Assembly: GCA_014529385.2 (NCBI GenBank) | Contig: CM043959.1 | Location: 59,656,253 to 59,720,252, forward strand | Reading direction: 5' to 3' | Source: Adiantum capillus-veneris | Lineage: Eukaryota; Streptophyta; Polypodiopsida; Polypodiales; Pteridaceae | Length of the DNA: 64,000 nucleotides | Shown here: positions 12,880-24,082 of the stretch, one piece after another | Layout of the letters: every line of letters begins with the position of its first letter | Position numbering within the stretch: position 1 is the stretch's first letter | Program-made: the position numbers and the translations under genes | Notes under the pieces: model-generated | Seen by the model: only the letters and a program-made list of their open reading frames with translations | Databases searched by the model: none | Told to the model about the DNA's origin: nothing

Positions 12880-13500
12880 TTTGCAAACAAATTTCCCATT
12901 GCCTTCCACCTCAAGATTGGATTCAATCTCATCAGCAACCCCAAGTGCGATGGGGTCCTTGGCTCCCAAAAGCTTTGTCTCATTCAGAATTCCCAGAATA
13001 TCCTCCACACTCTACAAAGTATTGTTTGGATCATTGTGATTATAACTCACTTCAAAACCTTCGATTTGGTGCTGAAATTCAAGTAGGCCTTTATGAAAGC
13101 ATGGATGGTTTTTATCTCTGCAATTGTATTGTGTTGTTCTCCAAAGAACATGCATGACAAAATGCAACACAACCCTCCATCACAACCAATAATCATTTAT
13201 CACATCAAAGCATATCTTTGCAAGGTTAGTTACAAAAATGGAAGAAAGTAGATCCTTGCACTCGTTTGATATATGCACATAATCAAGAAAGTATTGCACG
13301 CTCAAAATTTGCAACATAGAAAGGCCTCTCCTAGCAGTCCATGCATATTATACACATGACCGAGCGACAAATATTGGCTTGGGTTTAAGGAGAATTGAAA
13401 TCATTCGGATCTTCAAATGGATAGGCACCCACCAACATCATATATGAGATAACACCATAAGAGAAAACATCTGCAATTTGTATCATTTTTTATGATAACA
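12880..13500 (-). pseudogene. SnRK2-type Ser/Thr kinase pseudogene (C-terminal half)
   Basis: The minus strand at 13,483-13,394 reads [20 protein letters not shown] followed by EDPNDF, matching kinase subdomain IX of plant SnRK2 kinases (known pattern [20 protein letters not shown]). At 13,303-13,217 it reads VQYFLDYVHISNECKDLLSS, the next SnRK2 block. At about 13,140 NTIAEIKTIHAFIKAYL matches the ITIPEIK..PWFLKN block. At 13,018-12,889 SVEDILGILNE and IESNLEVEGNGKF end at a stop, recalling the acidic C-terminal tail of ABA-responsive SnRK2s. The blocks lie in different frames with stops between them, and the N-lobe and active site are missing, so it is a pseudogene. Family match strong; subgroup is inference. 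Confidence 0.8.
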
Positions 13501-14112
<612 letters not shown>

Positions 14113-14113
14113 A

Positions 14114-14707
14114 GAGAGTTTTAACGTCGTAGGAAACTATCCCAAGAGACCTTAAAGATCTAGCCGACGAGGAGTTGAACTCAAGACTTGTTATTCAAGA
14201 GGGAAATGGGATAACCAATCTACCACACTTGGGTGATAGAAAGATTATACCATTGTCCTCTTTTTATTAGCACACACACACACACCCCCACACACACACC
14301 CGAGAAGAAGAGAGTTTTAATGTCGTAGGAAACTATCCCAAGAGACCTTAAAGATCTAGCCGACAAGGAGTTGAACTCAAGACTTGTTATTCAAGAGGGA
14401 AATGGGATAACCAATCTACCACACTTGGGTGATAGAAAGATTATACCATTTTCCTCTTTTTATTAGCGCACACACACGCCCACACACACCCGAGAAGAAG
14501 AGAGTTTTAACGTCTTAGGAAACTATCCCAAGAGACCTTAAAGATCTAGCCGACGAGGAGTTGAACTCAAGACCTGTTATTCAAGAGGGAAATGGGATAA
14601 CCAATCTACCACACTTGGGTGATAGAAAGATTATACCATTTTCCTCTTTTTATTAGCGCACACACACACACCCACACACACTCGAGAAGAAGAAAAGTTT
14701 TAACGTC

Positions 14708-14709
<2 letters not shown>
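14114..14709 (-). repeat. SINE-like tRNA-derived unit, three tandem copies
   Basis: Three near-identical units begin at 14,114, 14,310 and 14,500 (periods 196, 190 and about 192 bp), with a fourth truncated start at about 14,692. On the minus strand each carries a pol III-like box A (TGGTAGATTGG) and, 34 nt on, a box B (GAGTTCAACTCC), followed by a tRNA-like 3' acceptor half (CTCGTCGGC). Units are separated by CA-rich spacers and the array lies between two GA microsatellites. The tRNA-derived head supports a SINE; whether it is a known family needs a database search. A real tRNA gene is unlikely because the 5' acceptor strand does not pair. Confidence 0.65.

Positions 14710-14752
<43 letters not shown>
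14710..14752. repeat. Microsatellite (GA)n
   Basis: About 21 GA units closing the SINE-like array. Confidence 0.97.
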
Positions 14753-14753
<1 letters not shown>

Positions 14754-15721
14754 AACTTCACAATTGGCCCCTTCTTTCAAGAAATCACACCAATCGAATC
14801 TCGATTATTGTTTTCGTACACTATTTTTCTAATGAGAGGCTTGCCACCTCAAGCGACTACAACCAATCAATATTTTGTTTCAACTAAATTAAGACAAAAA
14901 ATAACCACTCTCTTTTTGCAAAAGGGGTACTCAACACTATAGCCCATGCATTTTGGGCATGCCAAAACAAGGGTCAAGCAACTGGGATTTAGGCTGTATA
15001 CAAACCAAGCCTATGCTTGCCCGTCACTTCGGGGACAAGCACGCATGTATTACATAATGATTTAATTTTATTTTGTAAAAGCAGGGACTTTTCAGTTGGT
15101 GCTGATAGCCTATTGGTTCGATAGTCACTAAGTGTGAGCTGGCAGACGCTCTCCCGCCCAAGTTTGGGCAGGGGGATTGCGATTGCCCGTTTTATTGTTT
15201 GCTGCCCATTTTGCACACCCAATCAACTTCTGTCGACTGGCTTCCATGTTCGCAAGCGCAAGCTTGGGCAGGCGATGTGTAAGCAGCTTCAGGGCCTTTG
15301 CACACATTGTTGCATCGGCCACCAAATAACAACCTAATCACCAATCATAGTTGCAAACCTCAATTTTGGACGGTTAGTTGCACGCACACTGCCAAAAATC
15401 TGCTTCGCCAATGTCTCTTTGACATTTGGACGACCCCTTCATGCTGCCCCTATTTGGCGGCCTGGTTTCTACTTATTGTCTAGCCAATCAAAGTTTTTTT
15501 CACTATATTTACATAAAATGATCAAATGGCTATTGTGTAAGGCATATGAAAAAGCAACCGCCCGCCATTCTCAAAATGGCCGCCACATTTCGGGCGCTCT
15601 CTTTTTTAATAATAGCAGTGTGTAACCACCCTTATACGACAATCCCTTAATTTTGACACTGAAAAATAAAGTGGAATGAAATTATAAATTGGTCCCTCAA
15701 ACATCTGAGATATCCACTCCA
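14753..15721. other. Region upstream of RCC1 exon 1
   Basis: No gene recognised. Should contain the promoter and 5' UTR of the RCC1-repeat gene. No clear TATA box could be chosen; AAATAAAG/TATAAATT-like stretches occur at 15,664-15,690, too close to the start codon to be assigned confidently. Confidence 0.4.
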
Positions 15722-15902
15722 ATGGAGGGAAGTGGAGGAGGAGAACAGGGGGGAGAGTGGTGGAGCTGGGGCGCGGGCACTCATGGGCAGTTGGGCACCG
15801 GCGCTTTCCAGGACGAGCTTCTCCCTCAGCGCCTGCCTCCACCATCGCCCGCTCCCCTGCTCCAGCTTGCTTGCGGAGGCTCTCACTCTGTTGCTGTGTT
15901 AA
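15722..15902 (+). CDS. RCC1-repeat protein, exon 1
   Basis: Starts at the first ATG (MEGSGGGEQGGEWWSWGAG) and encodes 60 codons plus one base: a Gly/Glu-rich lead followed by one complete RCC1 blade, from WSWGAGTHGQLGTG to CGGSHSVAVL. RCC1 repeats fold as beta-propeller blades; plant members include UVR8-like and other signalling proteins, but one blade cannot tell which. The exon ends TTA-A before GTACGT, a good splice donor, leaving phase 1. Joined to the exon at 38,368 it reads SVAVLRNGEAMTWGNNS, as expected between blades 1 and 2. No stop or frameshift, so it is a candidate functional gene. Transcription is not shown. Confidence 0.82.
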
Positions 15903-15972
15903 GTACGTCCTCCCCATCATCTTGGGTAACTCGATTACCACTCTACGTTATCATCAAATCACAGAGAGAGAA

Positions 15973-15973
<1 letters not shown>

Positions 15974-16053
<80 letters not shown>
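15974..16053. repeat. Microsatellite (GA)n in intron 1
   Basis: About 40 GA units some 70 bp downstream of the exon 1 donor. Confidence 0.98.
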
Positions 16054-16055
<2 letters not shown>

Positions 16056-16655
16056 TTTATCGGTAGTGCGTATTCGATCCGTCGCTGGGATGCTACTCGT
16101 CTGCTAGGGATTGACGATGTTATTTGTGCTGTTTGGTACGCACGGCTCATGGATTTGTGGTGTTTTAGCACTATACAAATCTGGCGTAGTGCCGTTACGA
16201 TTGGATCATTTGTTGGAGAGTCTGTCCCGGCCTCCTCCAGAGGGGTTTACTTGATCAGGAGTATGCAGATAAAGCCATGCTTTTTGTAGAGTATTCCTTG
16301 CCAGCTTTGGAGTCTTTTGTGCTAGGCTTTGGACAGATTATGCTTGGCTAGTGGTGCTCTTATCAATTGGAGCAAGTCGGATGGGGTTGCCATTGGTGGT
16401 GCAGGATGCGAGCCTGTGGAGGCGAGAGTATGTTTTTTCTTGGCTTGTGGGATTGATGTCCCACCTTAGCTACAATTTCAGTAGGTCTTGTGCTCTACTG
16501 GTCGGAAGTAATGTCATTGGTTTGCATCACATTTGTCACTGGTAGGTCGTGTGTTGGCGGCCAATTAGGTGCTTTGGGCTATGGCTTGGTTCATGGCTTC
16601 GTGTTGGGTGTACATTTAGAGAGCTTGTATAGAGTGCATCGATTTATTAGGAATT
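16054..16655. other. Intron 1 sequence, no gene seen
   Basis: T/G-rich unique-looking intron DNA up to the first retrotransposon boundary. Short open frames only. Confidence 0.5.
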
Positions 16656-17192
16656 TCAATCTGCCACGTCATCAGCAACTATGCAATTTTCAGAAATCTG
16701 TTGCTGCTTTTGCTTCTTCTAGGGTTTAGTCCCCTCGGCCGGTAGCTCCGTTCTTCAGTAGGTCAACATGTTAGCAGTTTGTTACATCTCCCCTTCTTGA
16801 AAGAGAGTAATCGTCCGCGATTACAACATATCTGCAAAACAACTCAAGTTAGCTGCAAAAAATTTCCGAAGGTCATTTAGTTTTCTCTTTTTATAAAAGG
16901 AGTTAGCTTCTTCTTTCGGCTCTTTTGATGAAGGAGTTAGCTTCTCCTTTCAACTCTTTTGATCAAGGAGTTGGCTTCTCCTTTCGTCCATATCGAAACT
17001 CTTGATATTCCGGCGTAGTAAAATTAGCCATCACACCCAGACCGTACTGATCTTCCACGGGTGTCTTGATGCACTAAAATTACATACCCAGGCAATCTCA
17101 TCCAATTAGGAATATTCAGTGGTTGGCACATCACAATGCAACACAAATGCTCATATATGCATGTTACAATACAAAAACATAAAGCCGTCGAT

Positions 17193-17483
17193 GAACACTC
17201 GCCCCGCAAATAACCATCCAGGTCCGGGCTATGAGTTGTTCAACGACTTCCTCATCACTCCTCCCACAAATAACCTAAAAAGGGTTGGGCCATGAGATAT
17301 AGAGGCCTTTTACAACCAGACGCCCCCCAGACCGCAGTCTGCGTCGTTTGGAGGTGCTAAGAGTAACTACTACTCAGACTTCTTAATACTCCCCCCGTAA
17401 ATAACCATGCAGGTCTGGGCCATGAGTAACAACAACAATACTCCCCCCTTAAATAACCACAAGGGTCCGGGCCATGAGTATGA
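17193..17483. repeat. Four copies of a ~37-bp motif
   Basis: Motif ACTC(C/G)CCCC..AAATAACCA, some 10 bases, then GG(T/G)C(C/T)GGGC(C/T)ATGAG at about 17,196, 17,257, 17,389 and 17,442, inside the non-coding LTR element. Possible leader or structural repeats. Confidence 0.75.
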
Positions 17484-17935
17484 ACAAGCATTCTCAAACA
17501 TAATTTCTCACTACTCCACCCGGGGGTAAAACCACCAATCATTGAAACCAATATTAAAACCACAGTCAAACAATTCAAATTGGCACCAAGACAGGTTTAA
17601 AACAGATACCATCCATTTCAAACAAATTCCAAACAGGATCACCAAACAAGTTCTCAAACAGATTTCAAACTTAAAAAGCAATCTCGACATCAGTCAAGCT
17701 CGAAAAGTCGACCGACTTTCCATCCTGAAACCTGCACCACAAAATTAGGGTTAGGTTTATTCCATAGGGTCGTAGCCAAGCACAACATGGTCCATCAGCT
17801 CTTGGACAAACAATGTTTCTTTGGCGGCGATGGTAGTCCCAAGATAGCAATCGCAGTGGACCTCCAAGGTCATCTAATCGTGAAGAGACATCTACTGGGA
17901 GATGTCAAGAAACTTCAAGTTATAATCTGCTAGGG

Positions 17936-17980
17936 TTTCCATGGCAAGCGTTTCCATGGCAAGCGTTTCCATGGCAAGCG
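17936..17980. repeat. 15-bp tandem repeat x 3
   Basis: TTTCCATGGCAAGCG three times, perfect copies, followed by a partial fourth (TTTCAAG). Confidence 0.95.
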
Positions 17981-18138
17981 TTTCAAGATAACTCCGAAGA
18001 AAGATGTCAGAAACCATATAACTTCGGGGCAAAAATTTTCTTGAAAGCTTGATAAGCCCTTGGAAGTGTGCGGCTTGGTAGCTATAGACATCTGCATGGC
18101 GTTGCCTCTGAGAAAAACAGTAGCTCAAAACAAATCTT

Positions 18139-18275
18139 GGGTCCTTCTCTTGTAAGTGATCTGTATGGCTTATGCCTTGTAAGACATGAGCGGTGAAGAC
18201 GGGAGCGCGCCCGATGCTCGATGAAGTAAGGGTGGGAGTGGCTAATAACTCGGGGTTGGAGGGCGAAGATAATTC
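18139..18275. repeat. Dispersed ~130-bp repeat, copy 1
   Basis: Resembles 37,019-37,140. Shared blocks are GAGCGCGCC(C/G)GATG, GGGT(G/A)GGAGTGGCTAATAA and CG(A)AGAT. Sits between PBS and interior of the minus-strand non-coding LTR element. Confidence 0.7.
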
Positions 18276-18329
18276 CAGAGTCTGCTCTTTTGTTGGACCG
18301 GTATGCTTTCAGAAAAGCACACGCCTGAT

Positions 18330-18341
18330 GCTCTGATACCA
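18330..18341 (-). other. Primer-binding site (initiator tRNA-Met type)
   Basis: TGGTATCAGAGC on the minus strand, one base from the 5' LTR end at 18,343. Confidence 0.85.
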
Positions 18342-18342
18342 C

Positions 18343-18848
18343 TGTCACAAGACGGGCACCACGTGCCAATAGAAAAGAACAGACTGAACAAATTTTTAGC
18401 ACTTCAATAACAACTGAAACTGAAAGAGAGAAGACACGCGACACGGAGTGGTGGAATTCCACCCCAGAGAGTATTAACCTCAAACCTTGGCCCCTTTCGG
18501 TATTTCTTTATATTGCATCAACACAGTACAAGTCGGTAGCATGCCAGAGAACGAGTCCTAACCTCATATTTTAAGGCCCTTGGCCTGAAAAGCAGTTACA
18601 GTGAAAAGCCTTCAAAACTCAAAAGCTTCTGGTCCAAAAAGCAAAGCCAAAAGCTGCCAGCGTAATTTACGAAAATCCGTACAGCCTGCCACGTCATCAT
18701 GTCAGCGCAATTTTTGAAAATCTGCCACGTCATCAACAGCTACACAATTTTTAGAAATCTGTTGCTGCTTCTGCTTCTCTTAGGGTTTAGGCCCCTCGGC
18801 CGGTGGCTCCTTTTGTTCAATAGGTCGACACGTCAGCAGTTTGTTACA
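18343..18848 (-). repeat. 5' LTR (506 bp) of the non-coding element
   Basis: Starts TGTAACAAACTGCTGACGTG and ends TCTTGTGACA on the minus strand. Carries two GACGTGGCAG-type motifs near the start and a polyadenylation-like block TATAAAGAAATACCGAAAGG at about 18,490-18,512. Confidence 0.85.
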
Positions 18849-19193
18849 CGTCGTCACCGACTTAGATCCTCATTGCATAATAGCGTTAGGAACTCGCATC
18901 AGCACCTTGTATCAGATTTGTGCAATCAATAGCATAGACTTCTCTCGCCATCAAGAGAAGGGTCCTTGGAGGAGGGTTTGACAACTATACTGGTGTCGTA
19001 TTTTCTTCTCTCTCCATCTCTCAGTCTCAACACCTTCATTCACAGTGTTTATCCACTTTGTTTGTGATCACTTGCACTCTCTCGAAAGGCTCTCCCTTCC
19101 GTAAGTAAAAGGAACCTTGAGCACAGTTCGGAGCACTCATGTTGAGAAAAGTTCAACTTTCACTTTCGTTGCACCTTACATTGGTATCAGAGC
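18849..19193 (+). repeat. Partial 5' LTR and PBS of gag-protease element 1
   Basis: Last 332 bp of an LTR closely related to that of the element at 41,243, ending GTTGCACCTTACA at 19,180. It is followed by TTGGTATCAGAGC (PBS 19,182-19,193). The upstream LTR part was lost or displaced by the minus-strand element to the left. Confidence 0.85.
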
Positions 19194-21601
19194 TTTGACA
19201 ATGTTCTGTATCACTCAAGAAAAGAACCACAATAATTTTTTTTTGCTTGTTGCGGTTGCACGTAACCCAATTCCTCTTGGGCGTGTCGATTCCTAATCGT
19301 GTTTTTGAAGAGTGACAGGAAACCAAAGAAAGAAGGGCATGTCTAGCCTCCCCTTGTTTCTCTTTTTACTCATTGAGAGCGGCCGTGCACTTAGTGGCCG
19401 ACCAATCGACGTGAGGTGGGAAAAAGCAACCTTGGTGTGAGCGCAAGGCCGCCTAGGGGTGCACCCGCAGGAAAGAGGAGCTCGAGTAAGAGAAGATCCT
19501 TCTCTAAGACAGATTGCAAGCTAAAGAAGAACCTCAAGACTCAAGACCCTCAAGAAGCTCAAGAACCAAGACCCACAAGAACCCAAGTTTCTCGTGAACT
19601 TAAGAACCTAAGACTTCAGTGTATGGTCATCACCCGAAGCGGAATGGATACTTCGCATGGAAGTGGTGAGCCTGGGAGTGGCAAAGAAGAGTTTTCTCCA
19701 CCAGGAGGTTTTTTCGACCCTCCCCCTTCCCCATCTACGCCAAGGATTGTACCAAATCTGATGGAGGCTTTGGTCAAGTCGATGATGGACATGATGTCAC
19801 AACAAGAATTGAATCGCGTTCCTTGAAGCGCGAGCTTGAAGAAAGAAAGGCGATCTTGGATGGCGAGCGCGAAGAGCGCAAAGAAAGAAAGGCAATCTTG
19901 GATCGCGAGCGCGAAGAGAAAAGAGCGGCCTTGGAGTTAGAGCGTGATGCGCTGAGAGACCAACGCATGCAAGAGTTGGTCTGACAAGTAATCACCTCGA
20001 AACCCGAGCTGGCCAAAGAGGTTGGTGGTTCATCCAGTGGCGCAAGCCGAGATTCGGACTCCAACCACCCCGTCACCGAGAAGTTGAAGTTCAGTAAGTA
20101 TGAAGGTAAGATGGATGCTACTATTATTCATTCTTGGTTGCATCAATTTAATGCTTACTTTGCGACAACTAAGAAGACAGGAAATAGCAAGGTTTTGACG
20201 ACAGCTATGTACCTTGCCGGTGTGCCATTAATTGGTACCACGCATGGCAAGAGGCACAGTTGACTGCGCACCTAGAGGAAGCCGAGAAAGGCGCGCCTCT
20301 TTCTTTCAATTGGGCCGACTTCCAAGAGAAGCTCAAGGCGCGGTTTAAGCCACCCTAGTACCTTGCACGGTTGAAAGACGATTGGCGCGGTCTCAAGCAA
20401 AATGATATGCCCGTTATGTCTTTCTCTAATCGTGTTTTGCAGCTCGGCACCCAATTACGCAAATTGGATGCTGAGCGCAAGGAGGCGGTCCTTTATGGAT
20501 TGGACAAGTATATCAAGTATGATGTCGAGGTGCTCAATCCAATCAACCTCAACAAGGCGGTAGCGATTGCTCTCGCACAAGAGATGAAGCACAATAAGGG
20601 AAAGCCTAAGGAAAACAAGACTTCTCAAAGTTACCTCTTAGAACCCTCAGAACGGTAAGAATGGTAACTCTTCTAGCCAATCTTCCTCTAATCCTTCGGA
20701 AAAGAACTCTCAAAATGAATTTAAGGGTAAAGCTAAAGCAATTGCAAAACCTAAGCTAACCCCATATGAAAAAGCTGCACAAAAAATTATAGGAGGATAC
20801 AATTGGCTGAAGAACAAGTGATTTATGCTAAGGAAGGTAGATATTATCAATGTCATGTCAAGGGTCACATTAAGAAGGGTTGTCCTAAGATAGCCCCATC
20901 TAAAGAACCCAAAGAACCCACAGCTACCACAAACACTTTAATGAATCAATCTGCGTCATCACATGTTTCTGACACACACATTATGAGTCTCTCATGAAGT
21001 GTTATGGGTGAAAGCATGTTAACCTGTCGCGCTTTTTGTGCTGGTTAGCAGTTTCAAGTTAGCACATCTTCAAAAAGTTGGGCGTCCGGTAAATTTTTTA
21101 CAAATAATATCAAAATTTGTCGGAGGTTGTACATTTGGATTCCTTGTTTCAAGTGCTTTCTATTGATATATCATATGTCATAGATCTTGGAGATGTAGCT
21201 CAAGTTATTGTACTAGTTAGCATATGTCAAAATTGTGCTAGTTAGCATTGTTCGGGACATGAAAAAGCATGACAAGTTAACATGCTTTCACCCTTATGGT
21301 CATGTGAAGGGTCAACGCTTTTTTATATTGTTTGATCCAGGTAGTATGCATGATGTGATTAGTCCATCTCTTGTAGAGAGAGCCCGCCTAGAGGTTAGTC
21401 CGACTTCTCCTCTCGAGGTGTTTGGCTTCGCTCTCGGTATGGACTCTCTCATCACGCAAGAGTGCCGTGATGTGTTGTTTTCAGCTCAACAATTTGCCTT
21501 CCGTAGGAAATTTGTCGTGTCTCCTCTTTCAGGATGTGATATGCTTTTTGGGCATTTGATGGTTTCGTGAGCATAACCCTCTCATTGATTGGGAGGACAA
21601 T
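19194..21601 (+). pseudogene. Gag-protease of gypsy element 1
   Basis: The leader has CTCAAGAACC-type repeats. Gag starts at 19,623 (MVITRSGMDTSHGSGEPG) and its parallel is the intact-looking gag at 42,958. Recognisable pieces are FSKYEGKMDATIIHSWLHQF (about 20,092), RLKDDWRGLKQND (about 20,371), a CCHC knuckle CHVKGHIKKGC (about 20,850) and a protease core FDPGSMHDVIS (about 21,339). Frameshifts and stops occur near 19,826, 20,240, 20,360 and 20,655, and a 288-bp MITE splits knuckle from protease. No RT, RNase H or integrase follows: an LTR begins at about 21,604. Non-functional gag-protease-only derivative. Confidence 0.85.
21006..21293. mobile_element. MITE, 288 bp, inside element 1
   Basis: Inverted termini GGGTGAAAGCATGTTAAC...and its complement, about 32 bp with three mismatches, are flanked by TTAT on both sides (21,002-21,005 and 21,294-21,297). 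The empty site is seen in the related element at about 44,300 (GTTATGGTC), confirming an insertion. No coding capacity. A TTA-like target could point to PIF/Harbinger, but the superfamily is uncertain. Confidence 0.88.
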
Positions 21602-21603
21602 AC

Positions 21604-22447
21604 TCTCACGTGATCATCTAACCCTATGTGCATGTGGACAAGCTACTTCATGACAAGGGTTCAGTCAGCCTAGCTTAGGAAGTGTTCTAGCAATTTTGTG
21701 AGTCTGTTCGCAGACCGTGCATGTCCAAGCACTTAGAGTAGATGCATATCCTCTGGTTGCACACAGCATGATCATCAGCATTACCATCAGAATTCATCAG
21801 GAGCATTTTACAGTGCAGAGAACCTATTTTCCCTATTTTAGCCATGTTTCACTTGTTATTAATAAGTGACTTTGTTGGGAAGCTGGGTAGGGCAAAGTTG
21901 CTAGTTAATATATAATGAAATTGGGAGTCACTTAGTGGAAGCAGAAGAAGCAAGAGAGCACATGCAACTTCTTGCAAGAGGCCCTCTAGCAACCTTCTCA
22001 AGCAAGAACCCCCTACAAGCCCTGGCGTTTTTCAGCAATCACAGCAGTTCCAGCGCCAGCGTTTTCAACAGATCTGCATCAGTGTTGTACCTGAGTTGTA
22101 CCAGCGTTTTCAGTAGACAACCCCCAGAGTTTCCAGCCTGCTGTATTTGCGTTTTTCAGCCTTGCTGTCCAGCGTTTTCAACAAACAAAACCAGCGTTTT
22201 TCATCATATGGAGTCAGCGTTTTTAGTCATGCACACCAGCATTTTCATCCCTTGAAACCAGCGTTTTCAGCCAGCCGTCGTCATCGTTGTTGCCGCTCTC
22301 GTCGTCGTCGTCTTCGTCTTCACCGACTTAGATCCTCATTGCATCATAGCGTCAGTAACTCGCATCAGCACCTTGTATCATATTTGTGCAATCAATAGCA
22401 TAGACTTCTCTCGCCATCGAGAGAAGGGCCCTTGGAGGAGGGTTTGA
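21604..22447 (+). repeat. LTR of element 1, left part
   Basis: Begins near CTCACGTGATCATC (the first bases of the usual TGTCACGTG start are altered) and continues to TTTGA, where the chromovirus is inserted; it resumes at 30,847. Contains seven or more CAGCGTTTTC-type motifs at about 22,025-22,275. Confidence 0.8.
22443..22447. other. Target-site duplication TTTGA
   Basis: TTTGA here and at 30,847-30,851 bracket the minus-strand chromovirus exactly. Confidence 0.95.
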
Positions 22448-23912
22448 TGAAACTGGCCCGTGGGGCGGTAGGCGTTGGCTTTCACCCGAAATTCTTTACT
22501 TTATACACACACACAGAGCACTTTGCAAAGGAGACCTGTAACGGGAATTAACACTTAATCACACACACGGCTCGGAAGCTAGAATGCTCCGAGCAGACGC
22601 CGACAACCTGTAGGTCCCAAAATTGGCGCCCCTTTCGGTATTTCTTTATTCTTTAGGAGGGTAAATTACAAGGTAAGGTCCTGGGAATCCTTCACGTGTA
22701 TCCACCTAGATACCATTTGATTTGGCCAAATTTCGGCAACATAACAGCCCCAAAACTTGCGCGAAACCAATTCCCCTGCTGGAACTCGCTTGCACTGTCA
22801 TATACCCTCTGATTCTTGTCCAAAAACAGTAAATTCAGCACGCTGTATTTACTGGTTTTTGCCCTGTTTTCAGCCCCAAACAGTCCCCTAACTGTCCTCT
22901 GCCAGTGGGGTACGATTCCCAATGGTCTTGGCGTCCGTACGGCTTAAAAACAGTGAATTTACAGCGCATACACAGCGCTGATTTTGCACGTGTACGGTGA
23001 GGTTATGACCCTCACCAGTGCCTGCTTTGGAGCAGCAGTTAGCTACCCCTGTTCCTGCTCAAGGAGGCTCTTGCCTCAGCACAAAAGCATGAACCCACAC
23101 AACTGTACATCAGTCAAATGAGTAGCCCTTTTGTGGGGCATCACATAACTGCACGTAGGGGAGAGAGAGAGCAGTGTGTAGTGTGCAGGGCATCACTCCT
23201 AGCACCACACTGTACATGAGAGGGAAAGAAAGCACTCCATAGCTCTTAACCTGTGACAGGTTGCAAATGAGGCCTCTCCCAGCATAAAAATCAGCGCCCA
23301 TTTTTCTGCAAGAGGAAAGTTCACGAAAATGTGACACTTGGCGCATTTTCAAGCATTTTCCCGTTTCGGGTTCGCCGCTTAAAAATATCCTGACCAGTTG
23401 CCTAGTTGACTTCGCGGCAGAGTTATAAAATGTTCCCCTAGTCATACCGGAGGTTATGACGCGAACACTTTTCACGGCCCAAAATAGCAGTTCCCTAAAT
23501 TTTAGGAGATGCTTCCGTTGGGCTCCCACTGGTCTTCTGACCATCTATCCTCATTGGGACCGCATCCAAAAATGCAATGTGGCCCAACTGTCGGATACTT
23601 TTTGTTAGTAGTCCCACCTTGACTTTACGCCTTAATCTAGTATCCACCAACTTGCTAAGTGCGACGGGGGGACCTATATGATCTTGCTCTGAGCCTAGAC
23701 ATCCTCTTACCATACGAATTCCAGTGCCGACCACTTCTCGTCTGTGGGTGAATCAACCGTTCACATTGGCCATACAATGTCCGACCGTTTGCTACTTCAA
23801 AAAGAGGGTCTTAAACAAATAAAATAAACCCCATTGGAAAGAAACCAACAACCAAGGTTAGCAGTTGCCACATCTCTGTGACATGGTTAATAACTGCCAC
23901 GTCCTCGTGACA
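22448..23912 (-). repeat. 3' LTR of chromovirus
   Basis: On the minus strand it starts TGTCACGAGGACGTGGCAG and ends CCAGTTTCA. Contains AATAAAGAAATACCGAAAG at about 22,626-22,651. Confidence 0.95.
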
Positions 23913-23926
23913 TACCCCCCTCTTGA
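23913..23926 (-). other. Polypurine tract of chromovirus
   Basis: Minus-strand TCAAGAGGGGGGTA directly precedes the 3' LTR start. Confidence 0.85.
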
Positions 23927-24082
23927 AATCGCAAACGTCCTCGATTGCATACCATAAATACACGCCACTGATGATCTTGTGCTATTAACACTCTTTTATC
24001 ATCGCATGTATCCGCAAGAAAGGTCGTAACATACATAGATACAAATGACTTAATGAGGCCTTCATACTTTTGCCATTTCTAT

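Larger units (their letters stand above)
16656..18848 (-). mobile_element. Non-coding minus-strand LTR element with truncated 3' LTR
   Basis: The right (5') LTR is complete at 18,343-18,848. The left (3') LTR is cut to its last 131 bp, 16,656-16,786, sharing GCCACGTCATCA, AGAAATCTGTTGCTGCTT and CCCCTCGGCCGGT. Next to it, minus-strand CTTTCAAGAAGGGGAGA (about 16,787-16,803) is the polypurine tract. The roughly 1.5-kb interior has no gag or pol, only short repeats, so the element is non-autonomous or internally deleted. The same LTR family recurs at 34,760. It appears to have inserted into the plus-strand LTR whose end follows at 18,849, but the left junction is not preserved. Confidence 0.75.

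Noticed and set aside
14114-14709. Functional tRNA genes in the triplicated array
   Set aside because: Boxes A and B are present but the 5' acceptor strand and anticodon arm do not form a proper cloverleaf by eye.
15606-15941. Minus-strand frames opposite RCC1 exon 1
   Set aside because: Shadows of the GC-rich exon; the plus-strand RCC1 repeat explains the sequence.
23110-23544. 144-codon open frame inside the chromovirus LTR, duplicated at 30,044-30,478
   Set aside because: It lies wholly in the LTR. The related solo LTR at 52,519 keeps the nucleotides but loses the frame, and no known domain is seen.
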